Assembly (NCBI GenBank): GCA_038562555.1
Contig: JBCFBK010000027.1
Coordinates: 7,891 to 71,890 of the forward strand
Origin: JBCFBK01 sp038562555
Lineage (GTDB): Bacteria; Bacteroidota; Bacteroidia; Bacteroidales; Prolixibacteraceae
Reading direction: 5' to 3'
Length of the DNA stretch: 64,000 bases
Shown: piece after piece, positions 45,566 to 56,000 of the stretch
Layout of the letters: the number at the start of each line of letters is the position of its first letter
Position numbering within the stretch: position 1 is the stretch's first letter
The notes under the pieces: model-generated
Seen by the model: only the letters and a program-made list of their open reading frames with translations
What the model was told of the DNA's origin: nothing
The model's database searches: none
Position numbers and translations under genes: made by a program

Positions 45566-46150
45566 TTATCGAATAAAGATGAAATAAAACAAGAAGACTG
45601 CAAACCCACTCTTCTCAATCTTCGTTCTAATCTCCCTCAAAGCCAAGTTTAAATGATTCTCAATGGTCTTTTTAGAGAGTCCTAATTGATCCGCAATTTC
45701 CTGATTTGATAATCCTTCAAATCTGCTCCTCATAAAGACTTCCCGACGCTGCGGCGGAAAAGCTTCACACAGCCTAAGGATGTACTGTTTCAAAGAAGCA
45801 TAATCAATCTGCTCCGAAGGCTCAGTTTCTTCTCCCTTTAACAACTCTTCCCGTGCAAAATTCTTAAATAGTTTTTTTTGCCGGAAATGTTTCTTTATAA
45901 TATTAAAAGCAATTGTAAATAAGTATGATTGAAACGAGAAACCGTCTTTTAGTTGGTTCCGCCTTTCCCAAAGGATTGAAAACACTTCCTGCACTAATTC
46001 TTCAGAATCCGCATCTGATCCCAGATAAACTTTCGCAAAGTGAAATAATTTTGAACTATATAATTCAAAAATACGATTAAACGCAAGAATATCACCCGAT
46101 TTCAAATCCAGGATCATTTGGCCATCGTTATTTTTATCGAAGCTTTTCAC
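45566..46150 (-). CDS. ECF RNA polymerase sigma factor (PUL2)
   Basis: Region 2 (GDILAFNRIFELYSSKLF, SEELVQEVFSILWERRNQ) and region 4 (PPQRREVFMRSRFEGLSNQ, EIADQLGLSKKTIENHLN) are intact. The start is unsure: ATG 46192, GTG 46150 or ATG 46117. I take 46150 because the family usually has about ten residues before the LKSGD motif and because a promoter-like element lies at 46167-46196. Confidence 0.88.
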   Translation of the reverse strand: MKSFDKNNDGQMILDLKSGDILAFNRIFELYSSKLFHFAKVYLGSDADSEELVQEVFSILWERRNQLKDGFSFQSYLFTIAFNIIKKHFRQKKLFKNFAREELLKGEETEPSEQIDYASLKQYILRLCEAFPPQRREVFMRSRFEGLSNQEIADQLGLSKKTIENHLNLALREIRTKIEKSGFAVFLFYFIFIR

Positions 46151-46166
46151 TGAGACCGATTTTCTG

Positions 46167-46196
46167 CAAAAATACCAAATGTTACGTGCCAAACAA
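46167..46196 (-). promoter_or_regulatory. possible promoter of the PUL2 sigma gene
   Basis: Minus strand TTG (46196-46194), 19-base spacer and TATTTTTG (46174-46167). It fits the -7 consensus well and the -33 site only partly. If real, translation must begin downstream of about 46160. Confidence 0.3.
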
Positions 46197-46394
46197 CTTT
46201 CACTTGACTTTTGACGTCATGTACTTTCTATACACACTTAGCCAGACCCTTTCACTGAAATTAAGCTCCTCAAAATTAGTTTTTAGAACCTGCATATGTC
46301 CGCTACATGTATTTGCTTAAGTTTATTTGCTCTGCGAGAACGTCGTAATCCTCTGCATCCTTTACTTCAATTGCGTCAACACGCTTTCTCAAGA

Positions 46395-47324
46395 TTAGTC
46401 CAGGTATGTTAATACTCCCAAAGTCGCTATTCCAATAAAGAGCCACAGTGTCACTCCCAGTGCAAAGCTTCTCAATCCAGCCTTCTTCGCCTCCACAACT
46501 GAAATAGAAGAACCTATGAAAAATAGAGTAATAACCATCATGCGTTTGCCCAGCGAGTAGAGAAGATTAAAGTTTGACTCCATTTGAGGGAAAACCCAGG
46601 CAAACAGCATCGCTATTACGAACAATCCGATAAACCATGGGAAACTAGTCTTTTTACATTCTACGCCGCGATTCACACAGGCTAATATAATCGACAATGG
46701 AATGATCCACAGCGTCCTGGCCAATTTCACGGTCGTCGCGACCACAAGTGCCTCAGAACCATAAATCGATGCGGCTCCCACTACTGAACTGGTATCATGA
46801 ATTGCAATTGCCGCCCAATAACCAAAATCGGACTGACTTAGATGGAAGAAAAATCCGATGGCCGGAAACACGATTAATGCCAAAGTATTCAGAACAAAAA
46901 TAACGATTAGTGAGAATGAAATCTGATAATTCTTTGCGCCCAAAACCGGACCGATGGCAGCAATAGCACTTCCCCCACAAATAGCTGTCCCAGCCGAGAC
47001 CAATATTGCCGTATTCTTTTCCACATTAAATAGCCGACCCAGCAGGACCCCCAAAAGCATAACGACCACTACCGAAATCGCCGTGTCAACAAAGCCATTC
47101 TTAGATATGTTGACTACCTGCACGAGATCCATCCCAAATCCCATTAAAACAATTGCCATCTTCAGCGAAATCGGAGTGTATCGCATTACCCATTCGCATT
47201 TCAAGCCAGTTGAAAAGAAAAGCAAGCCCAGTAAAAGAGCACTAACAGGAGTGGAAATTGGTAAGAAGCAAGCGAGGATCGCAACAACATAGAGATGATT
47301 TGAAAACTTCCTAATTTGTTCCAT
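46395..47324 (-). CDS. YeiH-family (UPF0324) putative sulfate exporter
   Basis: Inner-membrane protein of 309 aa with about 9-10 hydrophobic segments. VSAGTAICGGSAIAAIGPV (about 105-123) and WAAIAIHDTSSVVGAASIYG are the family hallmarks. The substrate is not proven for most members. A LysR gene lies 71 bases upstream on the same strand, the usual partner. Confidence 0.9.
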   Translation of the reverse strand: MEQIRKFSNHLYVVAILACFLPISTPVSALLLGLLFFSTGLKCEWVMRYTPISLKMAIVLMGFGMDLVQVVNISKNGFVDTAISVVVVMLLGVLLGRLFNVEKNTAILVSAGTAICGGSAIAAIGPVLGAKNYQISFSLIVIFVLNTLALIVFPAIGFFFHLSQSDFGYWAAIAIHDTSSVVGAASIYGSEALVVATTVKLARTLWIIPLSIILACVNRGVECKKTSFPWFIGLFVIAMLFAWVFPQMESNFNLLYSLGKRMMVITLFFIGSSISVVEAKKAGLRSFALGVTLWLFIGIATLGVLTYLD

Positions 47325-47395
47325 AAAGCGTTTTTGGGAACAAATCTAAAACCAATGCATAACTCAAACAAATATCAAATAGTTGTATCCAATAA

Positions 47396-48283
47396 CTAGA
47401 AGTTATAATTTAATAAAAAATCGATGAACAACGTAGTACCGGAAGTGTCATGTCCATGCCTAAGTGCAATGCGAAATTCGCGGGGAAAGCTTAAATGTAA
47501 TAGATTCAGCCGAACAAGAGTTTTATACAGCAATTCCTTTTCAATCGCTCTTTCAGAAATCAAGGCTACTCCCTGAAAATCACATAGAAAATTCTTTATA
47601 GATTCGTTACTTCCAAGATGGATAAAGATGTTGAGCGATTCAACAGAGATACTATGGCGAGCAAAACTTTTCTGAATTACTTCGAGTGTTCCCGAGCCTT
47701 TCTCTCTAAGTACAATCGGCACCTGCCGTAGATCATCGACGCTCAGAGTTCTGCGTTTGGCATATTCACTTTGGGCAGCCGTAACTAGCACAATCTCGTC
47801 TTCTAAAAATTTGCGGTAATGTATCTCGGAACGTGACGACTCATTTTCAACCAGTGCCAGATCAATTTCGTTTGTTAAAAGCTTACTCTCCATCTCGAAT
47901 GAATTACCATTAAAAACAAAAAGCTTGATGTTGGGATATCTTTTATAAAATGCGGCGAGTACTTTAGGTATGCAGTATTGAGAAATGGTTGAACTGCATC
48001 CTATCCGTATTGAACCAATAAAAGCATCACTCAGCCGTCCCAGTTGGAATTCAAGTTCGCCGTAGTGGTGTCTGATTCGAATTAGAAAATCATAGGTAAG
48101 CTTGCCCGCTTCGGTAAGGTATATCTTATTGCCTTTCCTTTCAAATAAGCCGATGTTGAGTCTGCGTTCCAACTCTTTTATGTGTTTCGTAACGGCTGGC
48201 TGACTGATATATAATTCTTCAGCAGCCCTTGAAAAACTTAAACCCTCAGCAACCGCAAGAAATACTTCGTCCCTATAATCCAT
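47396..48283 (-). CDS. LysR-family transcriptional regulator
   Basis: 295-aa LTTR: N-terminal winged helix (AEGLSFSRAAEELYISQPAV, TKHIKELERRLNIGLFERKG) and a periplasmic-binding-like effector domain starting near residue 90 (IRIGCSSTISQYCIP). It is of the CysL/YwfK type often linked to YeiH transporters, and probably controls the adjacent gene. Confidence 0.9.
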   Translation of the reverse strand: MDYRDEVFLAVAEGLSFSRAAEELYISQPAVTKHIKELERRLNIGLFERKGNKIYLTEAGKLTYDFLIRIRHHYGELEFQLGRLSDAFIGSIRIGCSSTISQYCIPKVLAAFYKRYPNIKLFVFNGNSFEMESKLLTNEIDLALVENESSRSEIHYRKFLEDEIVLVTAAQSEYAKRRTLSVDDLRQVPIVLREKGSGTLEVIQKSFARHSISVESLNIFIHLGSNESIKNFLCDFQGVALISERAIEKELLYKTLVRLNLLHLSFPREFRIALRHGHDTSGTTLFIDFLLNYNF

Positions 48284-48497
48284 AAATTCTTAAGCTTAAA
48301 TACCAACTACGAATGTGATGCCCATCCAAAGATCACTTTTTTTCTCGAAAACAAAAATTTTCAAAATACAGGGACAAAAATCAGACAAAATGACCGAGAT
48401 CTATGCACGGATTCTGGCATTGACGATTACAGCAAGTATGAAGATATTAAAAACGAAATTGAAGCTTATAAACGACTCTACATAGCATCGCAAAATA

Positions 48498-48787
48498 CAA
48501 TATCCATTGAGTCATTATGTCCGTGGAAGAGAAGGAAAACCGTCAAAGGAACCGTTGGCCGGGACTTATTCACCACAAGCTATAAATCAATCAAAGACAA
48601 GCTGGGACTGGATAATAAATATACGTTATATGGCTGGAAGCATACCCGGGTTGTAAACTTACTCATGACAGGATTTACTGATAATGAAGTTATGAGCCTT
48701 ACCCGCCACTCCGATTACAAAAGCTTTATGGCTTATAAACGGGAGCTAATGGTCGATACCAGCGCGATGAAGGAGAAAACGATTTAG
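48498..48787 (+). pseudogene. decayed C-terminal fragment of a tyrosine recombinase
   Basis: Translated pieces match the last ~95 residues of the integrase at 7711-8937: QYPLSHYVRGREGKP in one frame, then after a frameshift near 48550 GRDLFTTSYKSIKDKLGLDN, GWKHTRVVNLLMTGF and FMAYKRELMVDTSAMKEKT. The conserved GHS is changed to RHS, the N-terminal domain and first catalytic Arg are missing, and a stop codon precedes it. It cannot be functional. Confidence 0.85.
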
Positions 48788-49320
48788 TTCTAAAAAGAAA
48801 AGAGATCAGAGTTCAATTTACATTCCCTCTCACTCCGATTATTGAGAAAATTCTTGAGATAATTTTACTGTTGGGTAAACCCGGATTTTTTCATCACCGA
48901 GATTCTCCCAGATCCCGATCCCGTGACAGTCTCCCGTCATACGACAGATTGGCTGTAACCGTTGGCTCCGATCGCCCAACAGTCTATAATGACGTCATCT
49001 ACATGCCACTCGAACTTGTAGTCCGAACGATATTTTCTGAGTTATTTGTCGATATTGTAAGGCAAATGGAGATTGGACAATCGGCTTCGTCAAAATACTC
49101 CGGCTTAACCATTCATGATTTTCGTCTGCAAAAGAATATCGCCCTTCCTCGCCTCTTCCTCGATCACGCTCAAAAATACATGAAGGAGTATTCTGTCATA
49201 TATGTTTCAATCATGAGACATTTTCAACAAAATGCACAGGAATTGAAAGTATCTGACACATGATTGTCAACACTCCCCTTTTTGTTTGGGTAATTTTACC
49301 TCAAACGAAAACCCGATCTT
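48788..49320. other. 530-bp gap with one doubtful open frame
   Basis: Between the integrase fragment and PUL3. A 130-codon plus-strand frame (48871-49263) begins with TTG and its product looks like nothing I know; the first third is rich in Arg/Ser/Pro, unlike a folded protein. I also searched it for a copy of the tRNA-Leu 3' end and found none. It is probably decayed mobile DNA. Confidence 0.4.
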
Positions 49321-51783
49321 GTGAAAAGAATTATCGTACTTCTATTCTTGCTCTCTCTTGTCTTGGGCCTAGCTGCGCAGAGCATTTCTTTGCATCAACA
49401 AGGGCTAATCCAAAACTGGCAGTTTATCCGACAAGACCTGGGGGGAGTTTGGGAGGCACTCAGAGAATCGAAACCAGACAGTCCGGCGGCCGTTCCCCAC
49501 TGGGAAAACGTCAGCTTGCCTCATTGTTTTAATGCACAAGATGCCGTCGATCCCAATGTAAGTTATTACCAGGGACCTGGCTGGTACCGTACAACACTAA
49601 AAATAAATAATCCATATCCCGATGGTCGTGTCTTGTTGCACTTTGAAGGAGCCGGGCAGAAGACACAGGTATTTATCGGTCGGCAGAAAGCGGGTGAACA
49701 TGTGGGTGGTTACGACGAATGGACCCTGGATATCACCGATTTTGTTGCGGCAGTTCAGGATGATCCAGTCGTGAAGGAACTATATGGTGATCGAATCCCG
49801 CTTTCGGTTCGCTGTGACAATTCACGCGACCTGGAGATGATCCCGTCCGATTTGTCCGACTTCAACGTTTATGGCGGATTATACCGGTATGTGAATCTGA
49901 TTTACGTTCCCGAGGTTTCGCTCAGGCAGGTTCACCTCCTTGCCATTCCCGATCAGGGATTGCAAAGCGGCTGCGTGGAGATCAAGGGCGTCGTTCGCAA
50001 CAACAATCATGAACAGGCCGATTTGCTTGTAACGATCAGTTCCGCTCATGGACAACTGGTCGCAGAACAGCGGATAAGGACGAATCAGACCAACTTTTCA
50101 GTTGAAATACCGGTTAATAAAGTTCAATTGTGGTCACCCGCTCGTCCGGCATTATATCAGGTGTCGGTTCAGCTGACAACGGAGCACGGCCAACAGATGT
50201 ATACGGATCACATTGGCTTCCGGAGCTTTGAATTCCGGAAACACGGACCATTTATCCTGAATGGGGAACGTTTGCTCCTGCAGGGAACCCACCGGCACGA
50301 GGATCATGCCGGCGTGGCAGCTGCCATGACCGGGACCATGATCCGCCGGGAAATGCAAATGATCAAGGATATGGGAGCTAATTTCATCAGGCTGGGGCAT
50401 TATCAGCAGTCACGGATTGTTCTGAATCTGTGCGACAGCCTTGGGATCCTGGTATGGGAGGAGATCCCCTGGTGCCGTGGCGGACTTGGAAATGAAAGTT
50501 ACCAGGCTCAGGCGAAACGAATGCTGACCAACATGATCAACCAGCATTACAACCACCCGTCTGTCATTATCTGGGGCCTTGGCAATGAGAATGACTGGCC
50601 GGGCGACTTCCCGGACTTCGATAAGCAGGCAATTCGCAATTTCATGTCGCAGCTTAACGGGTTGAGTCATCAGCTTGACCCAACGAGGAAAACGGCTATC
50701 CGCCGCTGTGATTTCTGCAAAGATATTGTAGATGTATACTCGCCTTCGATCTGGGCCGGCTGGTATCGCGGAAAGTACACCGAGTACTTGTCCGAATCAG
50801 ATGAAAACCGGAAACAGGTCGATCATTTTCTGCATGTGGAATGGGGAGGGGACAGCCATGCCGGACGTCATTCGGAACAACCCGACGAGGGATTAAGCGG
50901 AATACAAACCGGACAGGGAGTTGATGAACGGGCCGGAGATGCTGCTTTATCCGGCGGACAAGCCCGCGTTTCGCGTGATGGCGACTGGAGCGAAACTTAC
51001 ATCGGTAACCTGTTCGACTGGACCCTGAAAGAGCAGGAAAAAATGCCCTGGCTTACCGGAACGGCCTTCTGGGTATTTAAGGATTTTTCCACACCGGTAC
51101 GCCCTGAAAATCCGGTACCCTATGTCAATCAAAAGGGAGTCGTTGAGCGTGATCTGACGCCAAAGGAAAGTTATTACATTTTTCAGTCATACTGGAGTGA
51201 AAAACCTATGATTCACCTTTATGGTCATTCCTGGCCGGTACGCTGGGGAAACCCCGGACAATCGAAGATGGTGAAAGTCTACTCCAACTGTCAGGAAGTT
51301 GAGCTTTTCGTCAATGGGAAGAGCCAGGGCACCAAAAAGCGGAATGTCCAGGATTTTCCCGCTGCCGGCTTTCACTGGAGCATTAAATATGCCGCCGGCT
51401 TGAATGAACTGGTAGCGGTGGGGAAAAATGGCGGGGTTCTCCTTACCGATACAATCCGGCAAAGCTTTGTAAACCCCGAATGGGGAACCCCGGAAAGGCT
51501 GGAATTACAGGAAGTTCGTATTGATGATCATTCAAGCTGGATTGTGGCGCGTCTGACCGACAAGGCGGGCAATCTCTGTCTGGATGCAAAAAACCGGGTG
51601 GAATTCGGCGTGACAGGCGACGCCGCACTGGAGGATAATCTGGGGACGCCTGACGGAAGCCGGAAGGTGGAAACATCAAATGGCGTGGCAAGAATTAAAA
51701 TCCGCTTCGATCAGCGAAACTGGGTCGCTTCGGTAAAAGCATCAGGCATCAAGGCTGCATTTTGTTCTTCTTCAAAAAAATAA
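49321..51783 (+). CDS. GH2 beta-galactosidase/glucuronidase-type enzyme (PUL3)
   Basis: Secreted (signal IVLLFLLSLVLGLAAQS) 820-aa enzyme. Order: jelly-roll sugar-binding domain (PGWYRTTLKI), immunoglobulin-like domain, TIM barrel and C-terminal beta domains. The acid/base Glu is in WGLGNENDW and the nucleophile Glu in LHVEWGGDSHAGRH. GTG at 49321 precedes the signal peptide. The exact sugar (galactoside, glucuronide or other) cannot be fixed. It starts PUL3. Confidence 0.9.
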   Translation: MKRIIVLLFLLSLVLGLAAQSISLHQQGLIQNWQFIRQDLGGVWEALRESKPDSPAAVPHWENVSLPHCFNAQDAVDPNVSYYQGPGWYRTTLKINNPYPDGRVLLHFEGAGQKTQVFIGRQKAGEHVGGYDEWTLDITDFVAAVQDDPVVKELYGDRIPLSVRCDNSRDLEMIPSDLSDFNVYGGLYRYVNLIYVPEVSLRQVHLLAIPDQGLQSGCVEIKGVVRNNNHEQADLLVTISSAHGQLVAEQRIRTNQTNFSVEIPVNKVQLWSPARPALYQVSVQLTTEHGQQMYTDHIGFRSFEFRKHGPFILNGERLLLQGTHRHEDHAGVAAAMTGTMIRREMQMIKDMGANFIRLGHYQQSRIVLNLCDSLGILVWEEIPWCRGGLGNESYQAQAKRMLTNMINQHYNHPSVIIWGLGNENDWPGDFPDFDKQAIRNFMSQLNGLSHQLDPTRKTAIRRCDFCKDIVDVYSPSIWAGWYRGKYTEYLSESDENRKQVDHFLHVEWGGDSHAGRHSEQPDEGLSGIQTGQGVDERAGDAALSGGQARVSRDGDWSETYIGNLFDWTLKEQEKMPWLTGTAFWVFKDFSTPVRPENPVPYVNQKGVVERDLTPKESYYIFQSYWSEKPMIHLYGHSWPVRWGNPGQSKMVKVYSNCQEVELFVNGKSQGTKKRNVQDFPAAGFHWSIKYAAGLNELVAVGKNGGVLLTDTIRQSFVNPEWGTPERLELQEVRIDDHSSWIVARLTDKAGNLCLDAKNRVEFGVTGDAALEDNLGTPDGSRKVETSNGVARIKIRFDQRNWVASVKASGIKAAFCSSSKK

Positions 51784-51786
51784 AGG

Positions 51787-53085
51787 ATGGCAACAAAGAA
51801 TCTTATGTCAGTGGCCCTATTGGCACTTTTACTTTCATCATGTAGTGTGAAATCTCCCGGCGGTGAGGAGTCGGGGAACCTCGAATTGGCTGCGCTTGGC
51901 GATCAGCTTCAACTTTTCCTTCAGTCCGTTGATTCTGCGTCAAAAAAAACTGAGCGGAAGATAGCTGATTTGCCGGTTTCTCCGCGCAGCCTGAACGGCA
52001 GCGGGCAGCTCGTACTTGTTCCTCCGAAAGACTGGTGCAGCGGTTTTTTTGCCGGATGCCTGTGGCAGATGTATGAATTAACGGGCGATACCGCCTGGGA
52101 ACGACCGGCTCTTTATTTTACAGAGCTGCTGGAAGACCAGAAATGGAACGGGACCACGCATGATATGGGTTTTAAAATGATGCCTTCGTTCGGGAAAGCC
52201 TATCAGTTTACCGGAAATAAGAACTATCGCGATATTTTGATTCAGTCGGCGAAAACACTCATTACCCGGTATAACGAAAGTGTCGGATGCCTTCGTTCCT
52301 GGGATCATAATCAGGATAAATGGCAGTTCCCGGTGATCATCGACAATCTGATGAATCTGGAGTTACTCTTCTGGGCCTCAAAGGAGACCGGCGATCCTGT
52401 CTTTTACACGATTGCAGTTAACCATGCCAATACGACCATGAAGAATCACTTCCGGGAAGACTACAGTTCTTACCATGTGATTGACTACGACCCGGCAACC
52501 GGAGAAGTGGCCGGGAGAAATACGCATCAGGGCTATGCCGACGGATCGGCCTGGAGCAGGGGACAGGCGTGGGCTTTATATGGTTATACGCTGTGTTACA
52601 GGGAGACCCGGAATAAAATATATCTGGAACAAGCCCGGCATATCGCCGATTTTATTTTGACTCATCCCAATTTGCCTGATGATTTGGTCCCTTACTGGGA
52701 TTTTGATGCACCTTCAATTCCGGATGAACCGCGCGATGCATCGGCTGCCGCTGTTATTTCATCTGCATTGTTTGAAATGAGCACGTATATGGCCGATTCC
52801 ATCAAAACCCGATACCGTAAACCGGCCGAACAGATTTTAAATAATCTGACAGCAAAATACCGATCGGCTCCCGGAACGAATAAAGGGTTTATCCTCGATC
52901 ATTCAACCGGATCCGGGTCGCATAACTCAGAGGTTGATGTCCCCATTATTTATGCAGACTATTATTATCTGGAAGCTTTAGCGCGGAGGAATTCGTTTTC
53001 CCGAAATGGAAAAGCAATCAGCAAATGGCAGTCAGATGAAGTTAAAACGAATAATAACCGAAGTGATTTCCTAACTAAAAACTAA
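51787..53085 (+). CDS. GH88 unsaturated glucuronyl/galacturonyl hydrolase (PUL3)
   Basis: 432 aa with a lipobox (LALLLSSCSVKS, about residue 19), so probably a lipoprotein. Alpha/alpha-barrel with the two catalytic aspartates in GTTHDMGFKM and PVIIDNLMNLELLF, plus DGSAWSRGQAWALYGY. GH88 enzymes remove the 4,5-unsaturated uronate left by a polysaccharide lyase, so its presence implies a lyase-cut substrate. Three bases separate it from the GH2 gene. Confidence 0.93.
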   Translation: MATKNLMSVALLALLLSSCSVKSPGGEESGNLELAALGDQLQLFLQSVDSASKKTERKIADLPVSPRSLNGSGQLVLVPPKDWCSGFFAGCLWQMYELTGDTAWERPALYFTELLEDQKWNGTTHDMGFKMMPSFGKAYQFTGNKNYRDILIQSAKTLITRYNESVGCLRSWDHNQDKWQFPVIIDNLMNLELLFWASKETGDPVFYTIAVNHANTTMKNHFREDYSSYHVIDYDPATGEVAGRNTHQGYADGSAWSRGQAWALYGYTLCYRETRNKIYLEQARHIADFILTHPNLPDDLVPYWDFDAPSIPDEPRDASAAAVISSALFEMSTYMADSIKTRYRKPAEQILNNLTAKYRSAPGTNKGFILDHSTGSGSHNSEVDVPIIYADYYYLEALARRNSFSRNGKAISKWQSDEVKTNNNRSDFLTKN

Positions 53086-53088
53086 AAT

Positions 53089-56000
53089 ATGAAAAAAAAG
53101 TATCTCAGGAGAAAGTTTTTTCTGGTTCTTGTTTTATATCTGGCTTCATCGCTTGCGGTGACCGCCCAGAATAGGGCAATTACAGGAACAGTCATTGATG
53201 AAACCGGAGAGGCCTTACCCGGAGTGACGGTAGCTGTTAAGGGCACAACGAACGGGACAATCACAGATGTCGACGGGAAATATGCCATTTCCCTGAGAAG
53301 TGAAGCTAAGATTCTTGTGTTCAGCTATATCGGGATGAGATCGGAAGAAGTGACCGTTGGTAACAGCACGGTCATTAACCTGACCCTGCACCCTGACCTG
53401 GTTGGTGTTGAAGAGGTAGTTGTTGTCGGATACGGAACGCAGAAAAAGCGTGATATCACTGGAGCCATTACATCGGTCAATGATGAAGCCATCGAGCAAC
53501 GCCAGGCGGTCGATGTGTTCGACGCCTTGCAGGGAGCAGCTGCAGGCGTCCAGATTTCGACGGCATCGGGTGCTCCTGGCGCAGCCAGCTCGATCATCGT
53601 GCGTGGCGCTTCCACGCTGGACGATTCTGGTACATCACCGCTGTTTGTTGTTGATAATGTGATCATGGAAAATATTGACCACATCAACCCAAATGATATC
53701 AAATCGATCGAAATATTGAAAGATGCTGCTTCCGGGGCGATCTATGGAGCGCGCTCAGCAAACGGCGTCGTGATCATTACCACAAAATCAGGTGAAGCCG
53801 GCCAGCCCAAAATTGATGTCAGAGTACTGAAAAGCTTCAGCTCAATGGCGAACAAACTCCCGCAGGTAAATGCCTTTGAAAATGTCCTGAACAACGACAA
53901 TAAAAAGACGCAGGCCTTGCTGAAATTCAATGCGATCACAGATTCTGTCGGCCTGGTAAACAGCACGAACTACTATTATCAGGACCTGCTGACGAGGACT
54001 GCGGTGCGGAATGACGTTAATCTGGGTATCAGCGGAGCATCGGACCGAATCAAGTATAATGCGTCGTTCGGTTACATCGGTGACGAGGGAATCATCCTGA
54101 CCAGCTACAATGATAAGCTGACCGGTCGTTTCAATACGGACTACCAGGTCAGCAATAAGCTGAAGTGGATGTCGCGCATCAGTTTCGGGTACTCCGAAAC
54201 CAACAGTGTAAACACCAGCAGCGTCCTGCAGGGGGCGATGCGGCGCGATCCGAATATGATCCTGTATTATCCCGATGGCAGTTACGCTCCCTATTACGCC
54301 ATGGGCGGCCGTAAAAATCCGGTGCAGGAGCTTTATGCCAAGGATAACACCGACAAAAGATGGCAGGCTACCATCTACCAGGCGATGGAATATAAGTTTA
54401 GCCCAAGCCTTTCGCTGCAGGTCAGTGCGACGGCCAACCTGGATCTTCGGAGAAGGAATGAGTTCAGCTCCAAAGAACTCGACGGAAATGCCAACGAGGA
54501 TCTGAGAAAGAACACCGGCAGCGACCGGACCACATGGGCGCAGACCTATCAGGGCGATGCCTATCTTTCATTTAACAGAGCCATTGGTTCCGATCACACG
54601 GTAAATGCCATGATCGGGAGCAGTGTGGAGGAGGGTAAAGGTGAATACCTGAATTTCGAAGGAAGTTATTTCGTTTCGGAGGAAGTTCATACCATGAACC
54701 TGGCTACACTCGATTTGTCGGGTACCAATACCACCGCATCCGACTATGCCATTGCCGGCTTTTTCGGCCGTTTTGGTTACAGCTATAAAGGAAAGTACAT
54801 CCTGAACTCGAATATCCGCTATGACGGATCGTCACGTTTCGGCCCAAATAAACGATGGGGATTATTCCCTTCTGTGTCGCTTGGCTGGCGTTTTTCGGAC
54901 GAGTTCTTTATGGACTGGACCAGAAGCTGGCTCACCGACGCAAAAATCAGACTCAGTTGGGGCCGCACCGGCAACGACCGGGTGGGTTATTATGAATCAC
55001 AACTTCGGTATACGTCGGGGAGCTATACCTATAACGGGATTTCGGGTGTTGTACCGGTATCAACGTACGGTAATCCGAACCTGCAATGGGAGCAGACCGA
55101 ACAAACCAACCTTGGGCTTGATCTGAGCTTATTCGGAGGTCGGGCAAACCTTGTTGCCGATTATTATATCAAATCGACCTCCGATCTGTTGTCGAACATG
55201 AACCTGCCTTATACAAGCGGTTTCGATAACATGCGGGTGAACCTGGCAGAAATTGAAAACAAGGGCTTCGAGTTGTCTTTGTCGGGCTTTCCTGTAAAAA
55301 AGAAAAACGTTAGCTGGCAAACCACCGTTAACTGGTGGAAAAACAGAAATACAATCAAGAACCTCTCGCGCGAAGACTATATCCAAAGCGGAACCTGGTA
55401 TGTTGCCCAGGGGTACTCAGCCGGCTTATTTTATGGCTATAACAACACAGGGGTCTATCCTTACGACCTGAGCAATGCCTATGCCGACGATAAGCATACG
55501 CAGCTGACACCTATGCTGGAGCGCGATAATTATGGCAATGTCATTATTGGCCTGGATGGCAAGCCTACGCTTCTTCACTATCTTCTCCCGAATGGCGAAC
55601 AGTATACCGGTGAGGTCATTCAACTCACATCAGGAGGCGTCACTGCCGGGGGTGGAGACGTGATTTGGGAGAATATGCCCAACTCGGAGGGTGTGTATGA
55701 TACGAAGATTGACGACAACGACCGTAAGATCCTGGGCAAAGGAACACCCGACTGGTATGCCTCCTGGAACAACGTCGTTAATTACAAGAGATTCTCGCTT
55801 TCTTTTAACTTTTATGCGAGCTGGGGTGGACTGGTATACAATGATCTGAAACGCTATTTGTCCAGTTGGGGTGGTAACACCCACAGGCAATGGCCTGAGT
55901 ATATCGTTACCGGCTGGAAATATCAGGGGCAGATTACTCCCTGGTATGCAGTTGATACCCGAAACAGGAAGACAAACAACCGGGCTTCGCTCAGTAATTT

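Noticed and set aside
48871..49263. 130-codon frame between the integrase fragment and PUL3
   Set aside because: TTG start, no recognisable domain, low-complexity N-terminus; kept only as part of the gap note.
48788..49320. Second attachment site (copy of tRNA-Leu 3' end)
   Set aside because: I looked by eye for TTCAAGTCCCGCTCCGGG and shorter parts and found nothing convincing.
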